64,000 bases of DNA, taken from NCBI RefSeq assembly GCF_039851975.1, contig NZ_CP156660.1, positions 4,195,677 to 4,259,676 of the forward strand, given 5' to 3'. The notes under the pieces are model-generated. The model saw only the letters and a list, made by a program, of their open reading frames with translations. It did not search any database and was not told the DNA's origin. Made by a program: the position numbers and the translations under genes. Of this stretch, positions 53,872-63,769 are shown piece by piece (positions within the stretch are counted from its first letter, which is position 1; each line of letters opens with the position of its first letter). This DNA comes from Desulfoscipio sp. XC116. GTDB lineage: Bacteria > Bacillota > Desulfotomaculia > Desulfotomaculales > Desulfallaceae.

Positions 53872-54966
53872 TCATTTTCCCTGCCTTAATATACTTGAGC
53901 GCAATAATTTCAAAGGCGGTCCTATTATTAAAACAATTATTAACAGTAAGCCCGCATAACCGAATATGGGATATATAACAGCCACTAGTTTATCAAAATC
54001 AAATCTTGCCAAGGGCATGGCCAATAGAGTAACTCCAATACCAATAATTTTATACCTGCCGCTGCCCGGTTCAGCTAATCGAGCCGCAAAACCATGGGCG
54101 TTAGCAATTGTCGTAGTTAAGATAGCAGCCCAGATTAACAACCCCATAACACCCTTAACCCCCGCACCTATTATTCCAGCCATATATAACATAGGTACTT
54201 TATATTCTTTTATCTCCGGATATACCGTCAGCCCGGCCAAAAGCATAATTCCGGCTGTAACACCTAAACCCAACCCGCCCAATACGCCGCCGGCTACAGC
54301 CTTTTTTGAGCTAATACCTTTTCCAATGGTAGACAGTACAGCAATCACTAAAATCATATTATAAGAAACATACAATAAGCCGGAAATAAACCAGTGCCTA
54401 TAAGTATTTTCCGTTGTCTGCACAGTAATATTTATAATAGCAGGGGCATTTTGTATCCGTATAACTAATAATGATATAAGTAGTATAGCAATTATTTTTA
54501 ACGGCACTAAAATAACATTTACCCACACAACCCCTTGTAACCCACATAACAAGACCCAACAATTTATAAATACTATTATCAATATTCCATACCAGGCGGC
54601 AACATTAAAGTGTTCACTAAATACCGCTCCACCGCCGGACAGCATTACACTCAATCCACCCGCAAGCATTAACAAGCTTATTATATCAAGTAATTTAGCA
54701 ATTTTTTTACCAACTAAATAATTTATTAAAATCAAATAATTATTGGTCTTAAATTTTTCCGACAGATATAGAATTTCCGCTCCCAGATAACAAAATAAAA
54801 AAGTTACTAAAAAAATTTCCTTTAAACCGTCGCTGCCATGCACAACTATAAACTGCATTATTTCCTGGCCGGAAGCAAACCCTGCGCCAATTACGGCCCC
54901 CATGTACATAGCAGCGATTTTTATAGTAGAAATCTGATCTTGCCGCGGCAGTGTATTCACCTCCAC
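53872..54966 (-). CDS. YkvI-like transporter (LeuT-fold membrane protein)
   Basis: A 364-aa protein with about ten hydrophobic segments. AAMYMGAVIGAGFASGQEIM is the signature unwound first helix (GAGFASGQE), followed by FLVTFLFCYLGAEIL, LLMLAGGLSVMLSGGG and so on. Substrate unknown; relatives are annotated YkvI. The frame begins GTG 54966 inside a GGAGGTG; the real start may be slightly downstream (a CTG follows the RBS at 54951), so the N-terminus is uncertain. Confidence 0.82.
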   Translation of the reverse strand: MEVNTLPRQDQISTIKIAAMYMGAVIGAGFASGQEIMQFIVVHGSDGLKEIFLVTFLFCYLGAEILYLSEKFKTNNYLILINYLVGKKIAKLLDIISLLMLAGGLSVMLSGGGAVFSEHFNVAAWYGILIIVFINCWVLLCGLQGVVWVNVILVPLKIIAILLISLLVIRIQNAPAIINITVQTTENTYRHWFISGLLYVSYNMILVIAVLSTIGKGISSKKAVAGGVLGGLGLGVTAGIMLLAGLTVYPEIKEYKVPMLYMAGIIGAGVKGVMGLLIWAAILTTTIANAHGFAARLAEPGSGRYKIIGIGVTLLAMPLARFDFDKLVAVIYPIFGYAGLLLIIVLIIGPPLKLLRSSILRQGK

Positions 54967-55081
54967 TCTATAATGTGAGTTTATGCAATAGTTAATTAAC
55001 TTTTACTAAAATTAAGGAATAAATTCAGACCAACAAGGAAATAAATATATTAATTGTTTGTTTTTAATGAGAGGTGATAAA

Positions 55082-55684
55082 ATGGCTATAGCAAATCAAA
55101 AATTTGAGGATCATACAAAGAAAAGCAGAGTTCATATTGATGATCCGCTGGCCTCGGAGAAAATATCCGGGATTATAATAGATAAATTTAAACACTACGG
55201 TGTTTTTCGGCATAGACCTATTGTATTGCTGTGTATCGGTACTGACCGCTCAACAGGAGATTGTCTGGGACCCTTAGTGGGCAGTAAATTAAACTTTAAG
55301 CATAATGAATTCTATAAACTATATGGAAACCTTGATCATCCGGTACATGCAGGCAATTTACAAGAATATCTCAGCAATATTCAGCAGAAATATGTAGACC
55401 CTTTTATTATTGCTCTTGACGCATGCTTGGGAAGTATCGATAATATAGGAAATATAACTATTGGAGATGGTTCGTTACAACCTGGTGCAGGTGTTAATAA
55501 ATCCTTACCCCCTGTTGGACATATTTACATCACGGGTATTGTTAATGTAGGCGGATTTATGGAGTACCTGGTGCTCCAAAATACACGACTTAACCTGGTA
55601 ATGAAAATGGCGGATATTATCGTTGGTGGATTGTCTAAAGTAGCTTTGGAATACTGGCAGGAAAATGAGGTTATTGCACAATAA
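55082..55684 (+). CDS. yyaC: Spore protease YyaC family
   Basis: A 200-aa protein of the GPR-like YyaC family. RPIVLLCIGTDRSTGDCLGP-LVG, HPVHAGNLQEYL and IIALDACLGSIDNIG are characteristic. Start ATG 55082 after GAGAGGTG; the frame to 55058 lacks an RBS. In Bacillus yyaC also lies beside parB/parA at the origin. Forespore expression is expected. Confidence 0.93.
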   Translation: MAIANQKFEDHTKKSRVHIDDPLASEKISGIIIDKFKHYGVFRHRPIVLLCIGTDRSTGDCLGPLVGSKLNFKHNEFYKLYGNLDHPVHAGNLQEYLSNIQQKYVDPFIIALDACLGSIDNIGNITIGDGSLQPGAGVNKSLPPVGHIYITGIVNVGGFMEYLVLQNTRLNLVMKMADIIVGGLSKVALEYWQENEVIAQ

Positions 55685-55694
55685 GCTAATAAAT

Positions 55695-55749
55695 AAAAAG
55701 GGAGCGTCGCCCACTGCTTTAAAAAGCAGATCTACGACACTCCCTTTTT
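55695..55749. terminator. Bidirectional terminator between yyaC and parB
   Basis: AAAAAGGGAGCGTCG ... CGACACTCCCTTTTT with an inner CTGCTTTAAAAAGCAG stem. The outer arms resemble the terminator at 12053-12107. Confidence 0.8.
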
Positions 55750-55755
55750 ATTTTT

Positions 55756-55771
55756 TGTTTCACGTGAAACA
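55756..55771. promoter_or_regulatory. parS centromere site
   Basis: TGTTTCACGTGAAACA: a perfect 16-bp palindrome identical to the Bacillus-type parS consensus. It sits 4 bp past the parB stop. ParB/Spo0J nucleates here and loads SMC/condensin near the origin. Confidence 0.95.
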
Positions 55772-55774
55772 TTT

Positions 55775-56629
55775 TTATGTTCTCAGTTTATCTACCAGCC
55801 CTATTAATTCTTCGCTGTTACTGTACTCTACAATAACTTTGCCGCTTCCATTAGAATTAGTTTTAATTTTTACTCTCTTACCTAAACTCTGGGTAAGTAT
55901 TTTTTCCCACTCCAGGGTTTCCCGGTTCCGTTTATTATTTCTATTTTCATTTTCATTTTCAATAAACTTCTTAACTATATCTTCAGTTTTTCGCACACTG
56001 TAATGCTGTTTTATAATCTTAAGGGCAAATTTTATTTGGGTTTCATTATCAGGTAAGGATAAAAGTGCTCGTGCATGTCCGGCGGTAATAATTCTCTGCA
56101 GCAGCATATCCTTTATCTCATCCGGCAAAGCCAGTATCCTTACCATATTAGCAATAAAAGAGCGACTTTTACCAACCTGTGCCGATAACTCTTCCTGGGT
56201 TAACCCGTAATTATCCATTAATTTTTTATATGCATTTGCTTCATCTACCGCATTTAGATCTTCCCTTTGAATATTTTCGATAAGAGCAACTGCAGATGCC
56301 TCTAAATCATTATATTTTTTTATGATAACATTTACTTGTTCTAAACCGGCCTTTTTACAGGCCAACCAACGTCTTTCTCCGGCAATAATCTCAAAATTAT
56401 CATCTTTACCGGATCGTACAACAATAGGTTGGATTAGGCCGTGAGTTTTGATTGATTCTATAAGTTCATTTAAATTATTTTCATCGATTTTCTGTCTGGG
56501 TTGATTGGGATTAGAATATATCTTACCTATTAATACTTCCTTCATTTCACTGCTGCCATTACTTACCTCTTCCTCAACAGGTATTAAAGCGGAAAGTCCT
56601 TTACCCAACCCTCTTTTTTTATTCAACAC
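55775..56629 (-). CDS. parB: Chromosome partitioning protein ParB (Spo0J)
   Basis: DNA-binding CTPase (284 aa). KRGLGKGLSALIP N-terminus, CTP-site GERRWLACKKAG, HTH LTQEELSAQVGKSRSFIANM and a C-terminal dimer domain. Start GTG 56629 (TTG next) overlaps the parA end by 11 nt. Directly adjoins parS. Confidence 0.96.
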   Translation of the reverse strand: MLNKKRGLGKGLSALIPVEEEVSNGSSEMKEVLIGKIYSNPNQPRQKIDENNLNELIESIKTHGLIQPIVVRSGKDDNFEIIAGERRWLACKKAGLEQVNVIIKKYNDLEASAVALIENIQREDLNAVDEANAYKKLMDNYGLTQEELSAQVGKSRSFIANMVRILALPDEIKDMLLQRIITAGHARALLSLPDNETQIKFALKIIKQHYSVRKTEDIVKKFIENENENRNNKRNRETLEWEKILTQSLGKRVKIKTNSNGSGKVIVEYSNSEELIGLVDKLRT

Positions 56630-57380
56630 CCATCACCTCACGCGCCAATTCCTGATAAACCTCGGCTCCCCTTGAACGTTTATCATATATCATAACCGGT
56701 TTACCATGACTTGGTGCTTCACTTAATCTTACATTGCGGGGTATGATACTTCTATAAACCAAGTCTTTAAAATATTTTTTCACCTCATCAACTACTTGTA
56801 TGGATAAATTTGTACGACCATCAAACATAGTTAAGACTACGCCTTGAATAATTAGATTCTTATTTAAACCTTGCTGTACAAGTTTTATAGTGTTCATTAA
56901 TTGACCGAGACCTTCCAAAGCATAATATTCACATTGCAAAGGGACAATAACTGAATCGGCCGCTACAAGAGCATTGATTGTTAATAATCCAAGGGATGGC
57001 GGACAATCAATAATAATATAATCATAAGAGCCCTTTTCATTCTCTATAATATTCTTTAACAAATACTCTCTTTTTTTTATTCCAACCATTTCAATTTCCG
57101 CACCGGCTAATTCAATAGATGCCGGTATTAGATCAAGCCTTTCCAGAATATTTTCTTTCCTTACATTATTAATATCCGTGTTACCCAGTATTAGATCATA
57201 AATACAGTATTCCAGGGCATCTTTATTCACACCCATGCCGCTGGTAGCATTCCCTTGTGGATCAATATCCGTAAGCATCACCCTACAGCCCAGTATAGAT
57301 AACCACGCTGTTAAATTAACCGCCGTTGTGGTTTTACCCACTCCCCCTTTTTGGTTGGCAATTGCAATTATTTGTCCCAT
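56619..57380 (-). CDS. parA: Chromosome partitioning ATPase ParA (Soj)
   Basis: Walker-type ATPase (253 aa). IAIANQKGGVGKTTTAVNLT deviant Walker A, DIDPQGNATSG, DYIIIDCPPSLGLL. ATG 57380 follows AAGGGGTGC; the frame to 57389 covers the RBS. Regulates DnaA and segregation in Firmicutes. Confidence 0.96.
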   Translation of the reverse strand: MGQIIAIANQKGGVGKTTTAVNLTAWLSILGCRVMLTDIDPQGNATSGMGVNKDALEYCIYDLILGNTDINNVRKENILERLDLIPASIELAGAEIEMVGIKKREYLLKNIIENEKGSYDYIIIDCPPSLGLLTINALVAADSVIVPLQCEYYALEGLGQLMNTIKLVQQGLNKNLIIQGVVLTMFDGRTNLSIQVVDEVKKYFKDLVYRSIIPRNVRLSEAPSHGKPVMIYDKRSRGAEVYQELAREVMGVE

Positions 57381-57483
57381 AATATGCACCCCTTAGATGC
57401 TTCTTATTCTATTAGATATTCGACTATCTTTTTAATTTTTATTCCACATATAATACCTTACTTCCTCCCCATATTTAGGCATT

Positions 57484-57509
57484 AAAAAAACAGGGACTAA
57501 AATCCCTGT
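57484..57509 (-). terminator. Terminator of mnmE-mnmG-rsmG
   Basis: ACAGGGATTTTAGTCCCTGT then TTTTTTT on the minus strand, 13 bp after the rsmG stop. Confidence 0.88.
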
Positions 57510-57522
57510 AAAGATAACAATA

Positions 57523-58239
57523 TTATAACGGTCTTTTTTTAGGTATGCCGGCCTTTCTCGGATATTTACCAGGGGTATGACCCACTTTTTTTATCGTAAC
57601 TATTGTTCTTCCTTCATTATTTATTGGTAACGACACCTTACGAATACTCATTATTTTTCCACCAAGAATTTTTATAGCCCGGTCGGCAAGATTTAATTCC
57701 TCTTCTATTTTAGGTCCTTTGGCTGCAATAAAAACTCCTCCAACTTTAACCAGCGGCAGAGCGTATTCAACCAATACCCTTAACTCGGCAACTGCTCTAC
57801 TTATAGCAGCATCATATTTTTCCCTGCTATCGGCAGCCAAATCTTCGGCTCTGGCTTTTAACGCTATAGTTTTTACAAGTTTTAATTCCTGTATAACCTG
57901 CTGCATAAACTTAACTTTCTTACCAACCGAGTCAACTAATGTCATATCAATATTACTATTATATATTTTTAAAGGTAGCCCCGGGAAACCGGCTCCACTG
58001 CCGATGTCTATAACCAGTGCGCCTGTTACTGCACTAATTTCACGGTATAGCGTTAAAGAATCTATAAAATGTTTTTCCGCAGCCTCCACCGTCTCAGTAA
58101 TGGACGTTAAGTTATATTCTTTATTGCTTTTATATAACATTTGATAATATATTTCAAACTTATCAATAATAGCGCTTGTTATTTCAATGCCTAATATTTT
58201 ACATCCTTGCTCAACTGTTTGCCTGAATAAATCATTCAT
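57523..58239 (-). CDS. rsmG: 16S rRNA (guanine527-N7)-methyltransferase
   Basis: SAM-dependent methyltransferase (238 aa). DIGSGAGFPGLPLKI is motif I; AISRAVAELRVLVEYALPLV and GGVFIAAKGPK follow. ATG 58239 (GTG at 58242 also possible) overlaps the mnmG stop. Confidence 0.96.
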   Translation of the reverse strand: MNDLFRQTVEQGCKILGIEITSAIIDKFEIYYQMLYKSNKEYNLTSITETVEAAEKHFIDSLTLYREISAVTGALVIDIGSGAGFPGLPLKIYNSNIDMTLVDSVGKKVKFMQQVIQELKLVKTIALKARAEDLAADSREKYDAAISRAVAELRVLVEYALPLVKVGGVFIAAKGPKIEEELNLADRAIKILGGKIMSIRKVSLPINNEGRTIVTIKKVGHTPGKYPRKAGIPKKRPL

Positions 58240-60140
58240 CACACATCTATCTCCATATGGTGATTCGATTCACGCCTCTGTTGTTCCAGGTAAATCAATA
58301 AAACTGATATATCTGCCGGATTAACACCGGATATTCGGGAAGCCTGTCCAATAGATAACGGTCTGATTTCCTCAAGTCTCTGCACCGCCTCTAGAGCCAA
58401 ACCTTTAATTTTATTATAGTCAATATTATTTGGAATTCTCATATTCTCTATCTTTTCAAATTTTTTAACTTGCGAAGCCTGCTTTTTAATATACCCTGCA
58501 TATTTAATTTGAATTTCAACTGCTTGTTTTACTTCATCATCCAAAGATGGATGTTCTATCGGTATTTTTTCCAAATCACAATATTCTATTTCCGGCCTCT
58601 TTAATAATGTCTCTAAATTAATACTCCCTGTAAAAGAAGATGATTTTTTCTCTTTAAGAATAGTTTCTATTTCTGAACTTGCCATCACAAATGTGCGCCT
58701 TAGCCTTTGTATTTCTTTTTCAATGGATTTACCTTTATAATTAAAACGTTTATAACGATCTTCCCTCACCAATCCAATCCGGTACCCTTTTTCCGTAAGA
58801 CGCAAATCCGCATTATCCTGTCGCAGCATCAAACGATATTCAGCCCGCGAAGTTAATAACCGATATGGTTCCGTTACTCCTTTAGTAACAAGATCATCAA
58901 TCAGTACGCCAATATAACCTTCCGATCTGGATATAATTACCGGCTCCTCATTTTTTATGTACATAGCCGCATTGATACCGGCAATGATTCCCTGTGCGGC
59001 CGCTTCTTCATACCCGGAAGTACCATTAATTTGTCCAGCAGTAAATAGTCCCTGAATTTCCTTAGCCTCTAAATTTAATTTAAGCTGGCTGGGAATAACA
59101 TAATCATATTCTATAGCATAACCCGTTCTAATTATCTCCACCTTTTCTAAACCAGGTATCGTCCTAAGCATGGCTAATTGTACATCTTCAGGTAAACTGG
59201 TGGACATACCCTGCACGTACATTTCATTTGTTTTTATTCCTTCCGGTTCAACAAATACCTGATGAGCAGGTCTATTGGAAAATCTAATTACCTTTGTTTC
59301 GATCGACGGGCAATACCGCGGCCCCACACCTTCAATTACACCGCTGAATAATGGCGAACGATGTAAATTTTCTTTAATTATTTTATGAGTTTCCTCATTA
59401 CTATAAGTAAGCCAGCAAGGAACCTGATCTCTATTACAAATATCTGACATAAAAGAAAAATTATATAATTTATTATCGCCCGGCTGAATGTCCATCTTGC
59501 TAAAATCTATACTGCGCTTATCCACCCTAGCCGGAGTCCCTGTCTTAAATCGCCCTAAAGTAAACCCTAATTCCATTAAACTATCGGATAGCTTAATGGA
59601 GGAATAATTACCACTTGGTCCACCGGAATAAGCTATATCGCCTATTATTATACGACCTTTAAGAAAAGTACCCGTAGCTATAATTACCGCGCCAGTTTGA
59701 AAAACAGCACCTGTCTGCCCTACAACCCCGGTTACACGTCCCCCTGCAACCATTATTCTCTCTGCCATTGTCTGTTTTACGTCCAAGTTTTCCTGGTTTT
59801 CCAACACCCATTTCATATTTACATGATACACATTTTTATCCGCCTGTGCTCTCAGTGCCTGTACCGCAGGACCTTTCGCCGTATTAAGCATGCGCATTTG
59901 AATGGCTGACCGGTCGGTGTTAATACCTATTTCACCGCCCAGAGCATCAACTTCTCTAATCAACTGTCCCTTTGCCGGACCTCCCATCGCCGGATTACAA
60001 GGCATCATAGCAATATTATCCATATTAATAGTCAACAGCAGTGTTTTTAATCCTAAACGTGCTGCGGCTAATCCAGCTTCGCAACCGGCATGACCGGCCC
60101 CTATAACCACAACATCATATTTACCGGCCCAATATTCCAT
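58239..60140 (-). CDS. mnmG: tRNA uridine-5-carboxymethylaminomethyl modification enzyme MnmG
   Basis: FAD enzyme (633 aa) that with MnmE modifies U34 of tRNAs. [23 protein letters not shown]-terminal FAD fold, [34 protein letters not shown], and C-terminal [19 protein letters not shown] 60140 follows GAGGAAA, 9 bp after mnmE. Confidence 0.97.
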   Translation of the reverse strand: MEYWAGKYDVVVIGAGHAGCEAGLAAARLGLKTLLLTINMDNIAMMPCNPAMGGPAKGQLIREVDALGGEIGINTDRSAIQMRMLNTAKGPAVQALRAQADKNVYHVNMKWVLENQENLDVKQTMAERIMVAGGRVTGVVGQTGAVFQTGAVIIATGTFLKGRIIIGDIAYSGGPSGNYSSIKLSDSLMELGFTLGRFKTGTPARVDKRSIDFSKMDIQPGDNKLYNFSFMSDICNRDQVPCWLTYSNEETHKIIKENLHRSPLFSGVIEGVGPRYCPSIETKVIRFSNRPAHQVFVEPEGIKTNEMYVQGMSTSLPEDVQLAMLRTIPGLEKVEIIRTGYAIEYDYVIPSQLKLNLEAKEIQGLFTAGQINGTSGYEEAAAQGIIAGINAAMYIKNEEPVIISRSEGYIGVLIDDLVTKGVTEPYRLLTSRAEYRLMLRQDNADLRLTEKGYRIGLVREDRYKRFNYKGKSIEKEIQRLRRTFVMASSEIETILKEKKSSSFTGSINLETLLKRPEIEYCDLEKIPIEHPSLDDEVKQAVEIQIKYAGYIKKQASQVKKFEKIENMRIPNNIDYNKIKGLALEAVQRLEEIRPLSIGQASRISGVNPADISVLLIYLEQQRRESNHHMEIDV

Positions 60141-60149
60141 TTATTTTCC

Positions 60150-61538
60150 TCACTTTCCAATACAAAACTCGGCAAAAATTTTATCAATTATATTTTCAGT
60201 TATTGCTGTGCCGGTTATTTCACTCACAGCCTCCCAGGCGCCCCGTATATCAATGGCTATTAAATCAATAGATACACCACGGCTTATAGCTTTTTGTATA
60301 TCTTGTAAATGATGAATAGCTTTAACCAGTTGATTTTTATGTCTTACGTTGCTAACCATAACGCCATCCCGTGGAATAGCCTTACCATCAGTAATTAATA
60401 ACACTATTTCTTTTTCTAATTTTTCAATACCTTTTTTCATAAGTGCGGATATTTCAATTAAGGGCCAATGCGGCAATATACCATTAAGATGCTTATTAAT
60501 AGCTACGTTATCATCTTGAATATCGATTTTATTTAGAACTTTAATGCCCCTTTTATTTTTAATCATTTCAATAATTTTATTATCTGTATTACTTATTCCG
60601 TCCTGAGCATCAAAAACCATTATTACAAAATCCGCGGCATTAATACTTTCCACAGTCTTTTGTACACCTATTTTTTCAATAACATCCTCAGTTTCCCTTA
60701 TCCCCGCAGTGTCAATAACCTTCAAAGGCACTCCGCCAATATTTATTATTTCTTCAATTAAATCTCTGGTTGTTCCTGGTATATCAGTAACAATAGCCCT
60801 ATTTTCTTTTATTAAAACATTTAATAATGATGATTTTCCTACATTCGGCTTACCTATAATAACAGTTCGCACACCTTCGCGATATACTTTACCTGTTTCC
60901 GCACTTTCCAAAAGCTTTTTTATTTGATTTTCTATTTGTTCTACACGTTGCTTTATATTTTTTAAGTCATACTCATCCACGCCGTCTTCTTCCGGAAAAT
61001 CAATATTAGCCTCTATAAGAGCTGTTATTTCCAGCAATTGCTGCTGAATATTATTAATTTTTTGCGAAAGCCCTCCCGATAATTGCCCCACGGCCAAGCG
61101 CATGGCGTCATCTGTATTGGCTCTAATTATATCAATAATTGATTCAGCTTGTATTAAATCCAGCCTGCCATTTAAAAAAGCTCGTTTAGTAAACTCACCA
61201 GGCTCTGCCAAACGAGATCCCATTTTTAAAATCAATTCCAGTATATTGCGCAGCGGCAGCGCCCCACCATGGCAATTGATTTCTATAACATCCTCTTTAG
61301 TATAGGAATGTGGCGCCCGCATTAACCCTACTAAAACTTCATCTACAATTACACTATTGCCGGGATCATAAATATAGCCATAGACAAGCTTAAAATTCTG
61401 CCGATACCAATTTTTATTTTTAGACGCCCGAAAAACTTTTTTGGTTATTTCTAAAGCCCGGGGACCGCTTATTCTGACTATACCGATACCGCCTTCACCT
61501 ATTGGAGTTGCAATAGCGGCAATGGTGTCGTCAATCAT
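60150..61538 (-). CDS. mnmE: tRNA modification GTPase MnmE
   Basis: GTPase partner of MnmG (462 aa). MIDDTIAAIATPIGEGGIGI N-terminal folate domain, GKPNVGKSSLLNVLI, DIPGTTRDLIEE, and the invariant C-terminal FCIGK with the catalytic Cys. ATG 61538 after ACGGAGG; the frame to 61598 covers the attenuator-like terminator. Confidence 0.97.
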   Translation of the reverse strand: MIDDTIAAIATPIGEGGIGIVRISGPRALEITKKVFRASKNKNWYRQNFKLVYGYIYDPGNSVIVDEVLVGLMRAPHSYTKEDVIEINCHGGALPLRNILELILKMGSRLAEPGEFTKRAFLNGRLDLIQAESIIDIIRANTDDAMRLAVGQLSGGLSQKINNIQQQLLEITALIEANIDFPEEDGVDEYDLKNIKQRVEQIENQIKKLLESAETGKVYREGVRTVIIGKPNVGKSSLLNVLIKENRAIVTDIPGTTRDLIEEIINIGGVPLKVIDTAGIRETEDVIEKIGVQKTVESINAADFVIMVFDAQDGISNTDNKIIEMIKNKRGIKVLNKIDIQDDNVAINKHLNGILPHWPLIEISALMKKGIEKLEKEIVLLITDGKAIPRDGVMVSNVRHKNQLVKAIHHLQDIQKAISRGVSIDLIAIDIRGAWEAVSEITGTAITENIIDKIFAEFCIGK

Positions 61539-61556
61539 TATATAAACCTCCGTTTG

Positions 61557-61589
61557 AAAAAACCCAGCCCGGTTTTTCCGTGCTGGGTT
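61557..61589 (-). terminator. Terminator/attenuator between jag and mnmE
   Basis: AACCCAGCACGGAAAAACCG-GGCTGGGTT then TTTTC on the minus strand. It lies between the jag stop and the mnmE RBS, so transcription may drop here. Confidence 0.7.
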
Positions 61590-61600
61590 AATTATCATAA

Positions 61601-62221
61601 TTATTTTTTGGGTGCTATGATTATTTTGCGATAAGGCTCTTCTCCCTCGCTAAATGTGTAAATATCATCTCTACCTTGAAGCGCGGTGTGTATTATTCTT
61701 CTTTCCATTGAGTTCATAGGCTCCAAGATAACATTACGGCCCCTTTGACGCGCCTTATCAGCTAATTTATAAGCTAATTTTTTCAAAGTATCTTCTCGAC
61801 GCTTACGATACCCTTCAATATCAATAAAAATTCTCTTTCTTTTCTCCATATTTTTATTAGCCGATAAATTTACCAAATACTGCAGCGCATCTAAAGTTTC
61901 TCCGCGCCTGCCTATTAATATACCCAAATCGGGTCCGTTGATATTTATGATTATTTTCTCTTCTTTTTCTACTAAATCTATATCTACATCCAATTCCATT
62001 AATTTCATAACCTTACTTAATAATTCATTAGCCTGTCTTGCAGCAGTTTCTTTTATCTTAACTCTAATTCGGGCAGGTTTAACACCTATAAATCCAAATA
62101 TTCCTTTACTAGGTTCTTCAATAATTTCTATTTCTACTTGTTCCCTGGGTATATTTAATTCATTCAGCGCACTTTCCACAGCCTCATCTACAGTTTTGCC
62201 GCTTTTCTCAATATAACTCAC
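61601..62221 (-). CDS. khpB: RNA-binding protein Jag/KhpB (SpoIIIJ-associated)
   Basis: 206 aa: Jag-N domain, KH domain (GPDLGILIGRRGETLDALQY-LV), R3H domain (PMNSMERRIIHTALQGRDDI). GTG 62221 overlaps the yidC stop. Standard partner of the SpoIIIJ/YidC gene. Confidence 0.95.
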   Translation of the reverse strand: MSYIEKSGKTVDEAVESALNELNIPREQVEIEIIEEPSKGIFGFIGVKPARIRVKIKETAARQANELLSKVMKLMELDVDIDLVEKEEKIIININGPDLGILIGRRGETLDALQYLVNLSANKNMEKRKRIFIDIEGYRKRREDTLKKLAYKLADKARQRGRNVILEPMNSMERRIIHTALQGRDDIYTFSEGEEPYRKIIIAPKK

Positions 62222-62889
62222 TTCGAAGGAGCTCCCTCCTTTGCTTGCTCAACCTGCCTGTTAACAAGTAACTGTTGTGTAAAACCCAATATATTAAACA
62301 TTACCCAGTATAGAACCAACCCAGACGGCACTGTAGTACTTATCCACGCAATAAAAACAGGCATCATATAAAGCATCATACGCTGTGTTTGATCAGTAGT
62401 TGAGGTTGTTAATTTTGTCTGCATGAACGTAGTAACGCCAGCCAATATTGGTAAAATAAAAAAGGGGTCCTTATCTGATAAAGTGTTTATCCAAAAAAAT
62501 CCCGCATGTTCAGTACTCTTAAACTCTATATGCAACAACGAACGATACAAGGCAATTAATATTGGCATTTGCACCAAGATCGGTAAACAACCAGCCATTG
62601 GATTTACCTGGTTTTCCTTATACATTTCCATAATTTTCTGCTGCATTTTTTGCGGATCTTTTTTCTTAAATTTCTCTTGAATTTCCTTTATTTTAGGCTG
62701 TATCTCCTGCATTCTTCTCATTGACATCATTTGTCTTTGGTTTAGCGGAAACAATACTACTTTAATTAAAATAGTTAATATAATGATTGCCAAACCATAA
62801 CTTGGCACACCTATAGTGTTCGTCCATCCATATAGCCAATGTGTTAAAGAAGTCATAACATTCACCAGGGACTGAAATAATTCCCCCAA
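62218..62889 (-). CDS. yidC: Membrane protein insertase YidC/SpoIIIJ
   Basis: Oxa1-type insertase (223 aa). LAIIILTILIKVVLFPLNQR, QEIQPKIKEIQEKFKK, MAGCLPILVQMPILIALYRS are diagnostic; five hydrophobic segments. It is short and lacks the lipoprotein signal of Bacillus SpoIIIJ. TTG 62889 with GGAGG upstream. Confidence 0.95.
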   Translation of the reverse strand: MGELFQSLVNVMTSLTHWLYGWTNTIGVPSYGLAIIILTILIKVVLFPLNQRQMMSMRRMQEIQPKIKEIQEKFKKKDPQKMQQKIMEMYKENQVNPMAGCLPILVQMPILIALYRSLLHIEFKSTEHAGFFWINTLSDKDPFFILPILAGVTTFMQTKLTTSTTDQTQRMMLYMMPVFIAWISTTVPSGLVLYWVMFNILGFTQQLLVNRQVEQAKEGAPSK

Positions 62890-62914
62890 ACCATCGCCTC
62901 CCTATAACTGCAAA

Positions 62915-63124
62915 TCATTTAACCGGATCATATCCTCCCGGGTGAAAAGGATGGCATTTTAATACCCTTATTACTGCTTTAATTGTCCCTTTCCATACTC
63001 CATACTTTACTAATGCCTGTACGGCATATTCCGAACATGTAGGGTAGAACCTGCACCGTGGTCCTATAAGTGGAGAAATATATTTCTGGTAAAATCGAAT
63101 AATACCAATCAATATCTTCCTCAT
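62915..63124 (-). CDS. yidD: Membrane protein insertion efficiency factor YidD
   Basis: 69 aa. [30 protein letters not shown] and [12 protein letters not shown] are conserved. It lies between rnpA (2 nt gap) and yidC. Confidence 0.96.
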   Translation of the reverse strand: MRKILIGIIRFYQKYISPLIGPRCRFYPTCSEYAVQALVKYGVWKGTIKAVIRVLKCHPFHPGGYDPVK

Positions 63125-63126
63125 AA

Positions 63127-63477
63127 TTATAAATTTTTCCTTGTCATTTGCTTACTTATTCTGTACGCTAAATTTTCCATACTATTCTCCAATGATTTAT
63201 AACTTATTTCATCTATTCCTTTACGAGCAATAAAAATATAGTCGTATCCATTTAAAAACCAGTTATTGTTTAACCTGCTTATTTCCTTAAATCTCCGACG
63301 TATAAAATTTCTCCGGACAGCCTTTCCCATCTTCTTACTAACAGAAAATCCAAATCTTTTTATATTTAAATTATTTTTTCTAGTAAATATAACCATATGA
63401 CGATTTGCTAATGATATACCTTTATTATATACTTTACAGTAATCCCTATTTTTTCTAACCAGACATTTCTTTTGCAT
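63127..63477 (-). CDS. rnpA: Ribonuclease P protein component
   Basis: RNase P protein (116 aa) for tRNA 5' maturation. [27 protein letters not shown] is the RNR motif; [11 protein letters not shown] follows. Very basic. Classical rpmH-rnpA-yidD-yidC order. Confidence 0.96.
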   Translation of the reverse strand: MQKKCLVRKNRDYCKVYNKGISLANRHMVIFTRKNNLNIKRFGFSVSKKMGKAVRRNFIRRRFKEISRLNNNWFLNGYDYIFIARKGIDEISYKSLENSMENLAYRISKQMTRKNL

Positions 63478-63501
63478 TTATAATTTATCCTTATACAATT
63501 A

Positions 63502-63527
63502 GCAAAAGGCCACTTTATCAAGCGGCC
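63502..63527 (-). terminator. Hairpin between rpmH and rnpA
   Basis: GGCCGCTTGATAAAGTGGCC then TTTTGC on the minus strand, directly after the rpmH stop. Likely partial terminator setting L34:RnpA ratios. Confidence 0.65.
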
Positions 63528-63662
63528 TTACGCAGATAGCTTTTTTCTCCCTTTTAGCCTTCTTCTCTTGATAACATTCTGTCCAGCTTTGGTTGACATT
63601 CTTTTTAAGAAGCCGTGAACCCTTTTTCTTTGCCTATTTTTAGGTTGAAATGTTCTTTTCAT
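63528..63662 (-). CDS. rpmH: 50S ribosomal protein L34
   Basis: bL34, 44 aa. [20 protein letters not shown] then [24 protein letters not shown]. Start ATG 63662, GGGGGA upstream. Classical gene at the origin. Confidence 0.97.
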   Translation of the reverse strand: MKRTFQPKNRQRKRVHGFLKRMSTKAGQNVIKRRRLKGRKKLSA

Positions 63663-63731
63663 TATTTTAAAAATCCCCCTTGCCGCTTGTTAGATTGCCA
63701 AAAATATGGAAAATACTAGACGTACGTTCTC

Positions 63732-63761
63732 ATTATATAGTATGCACTTATTTTGAGTCAA
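63732..63761 (-). promoter_or_regulatory. Sigma-A promoter of rpmH
   Basis: TTGACT (63761-63756), 18-bp spacer, perfect TATAAT (63737-63732), 69 bp before rpmH. Confidence 0.75.
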
Positions 63762-63769
63762 GTAATGCT

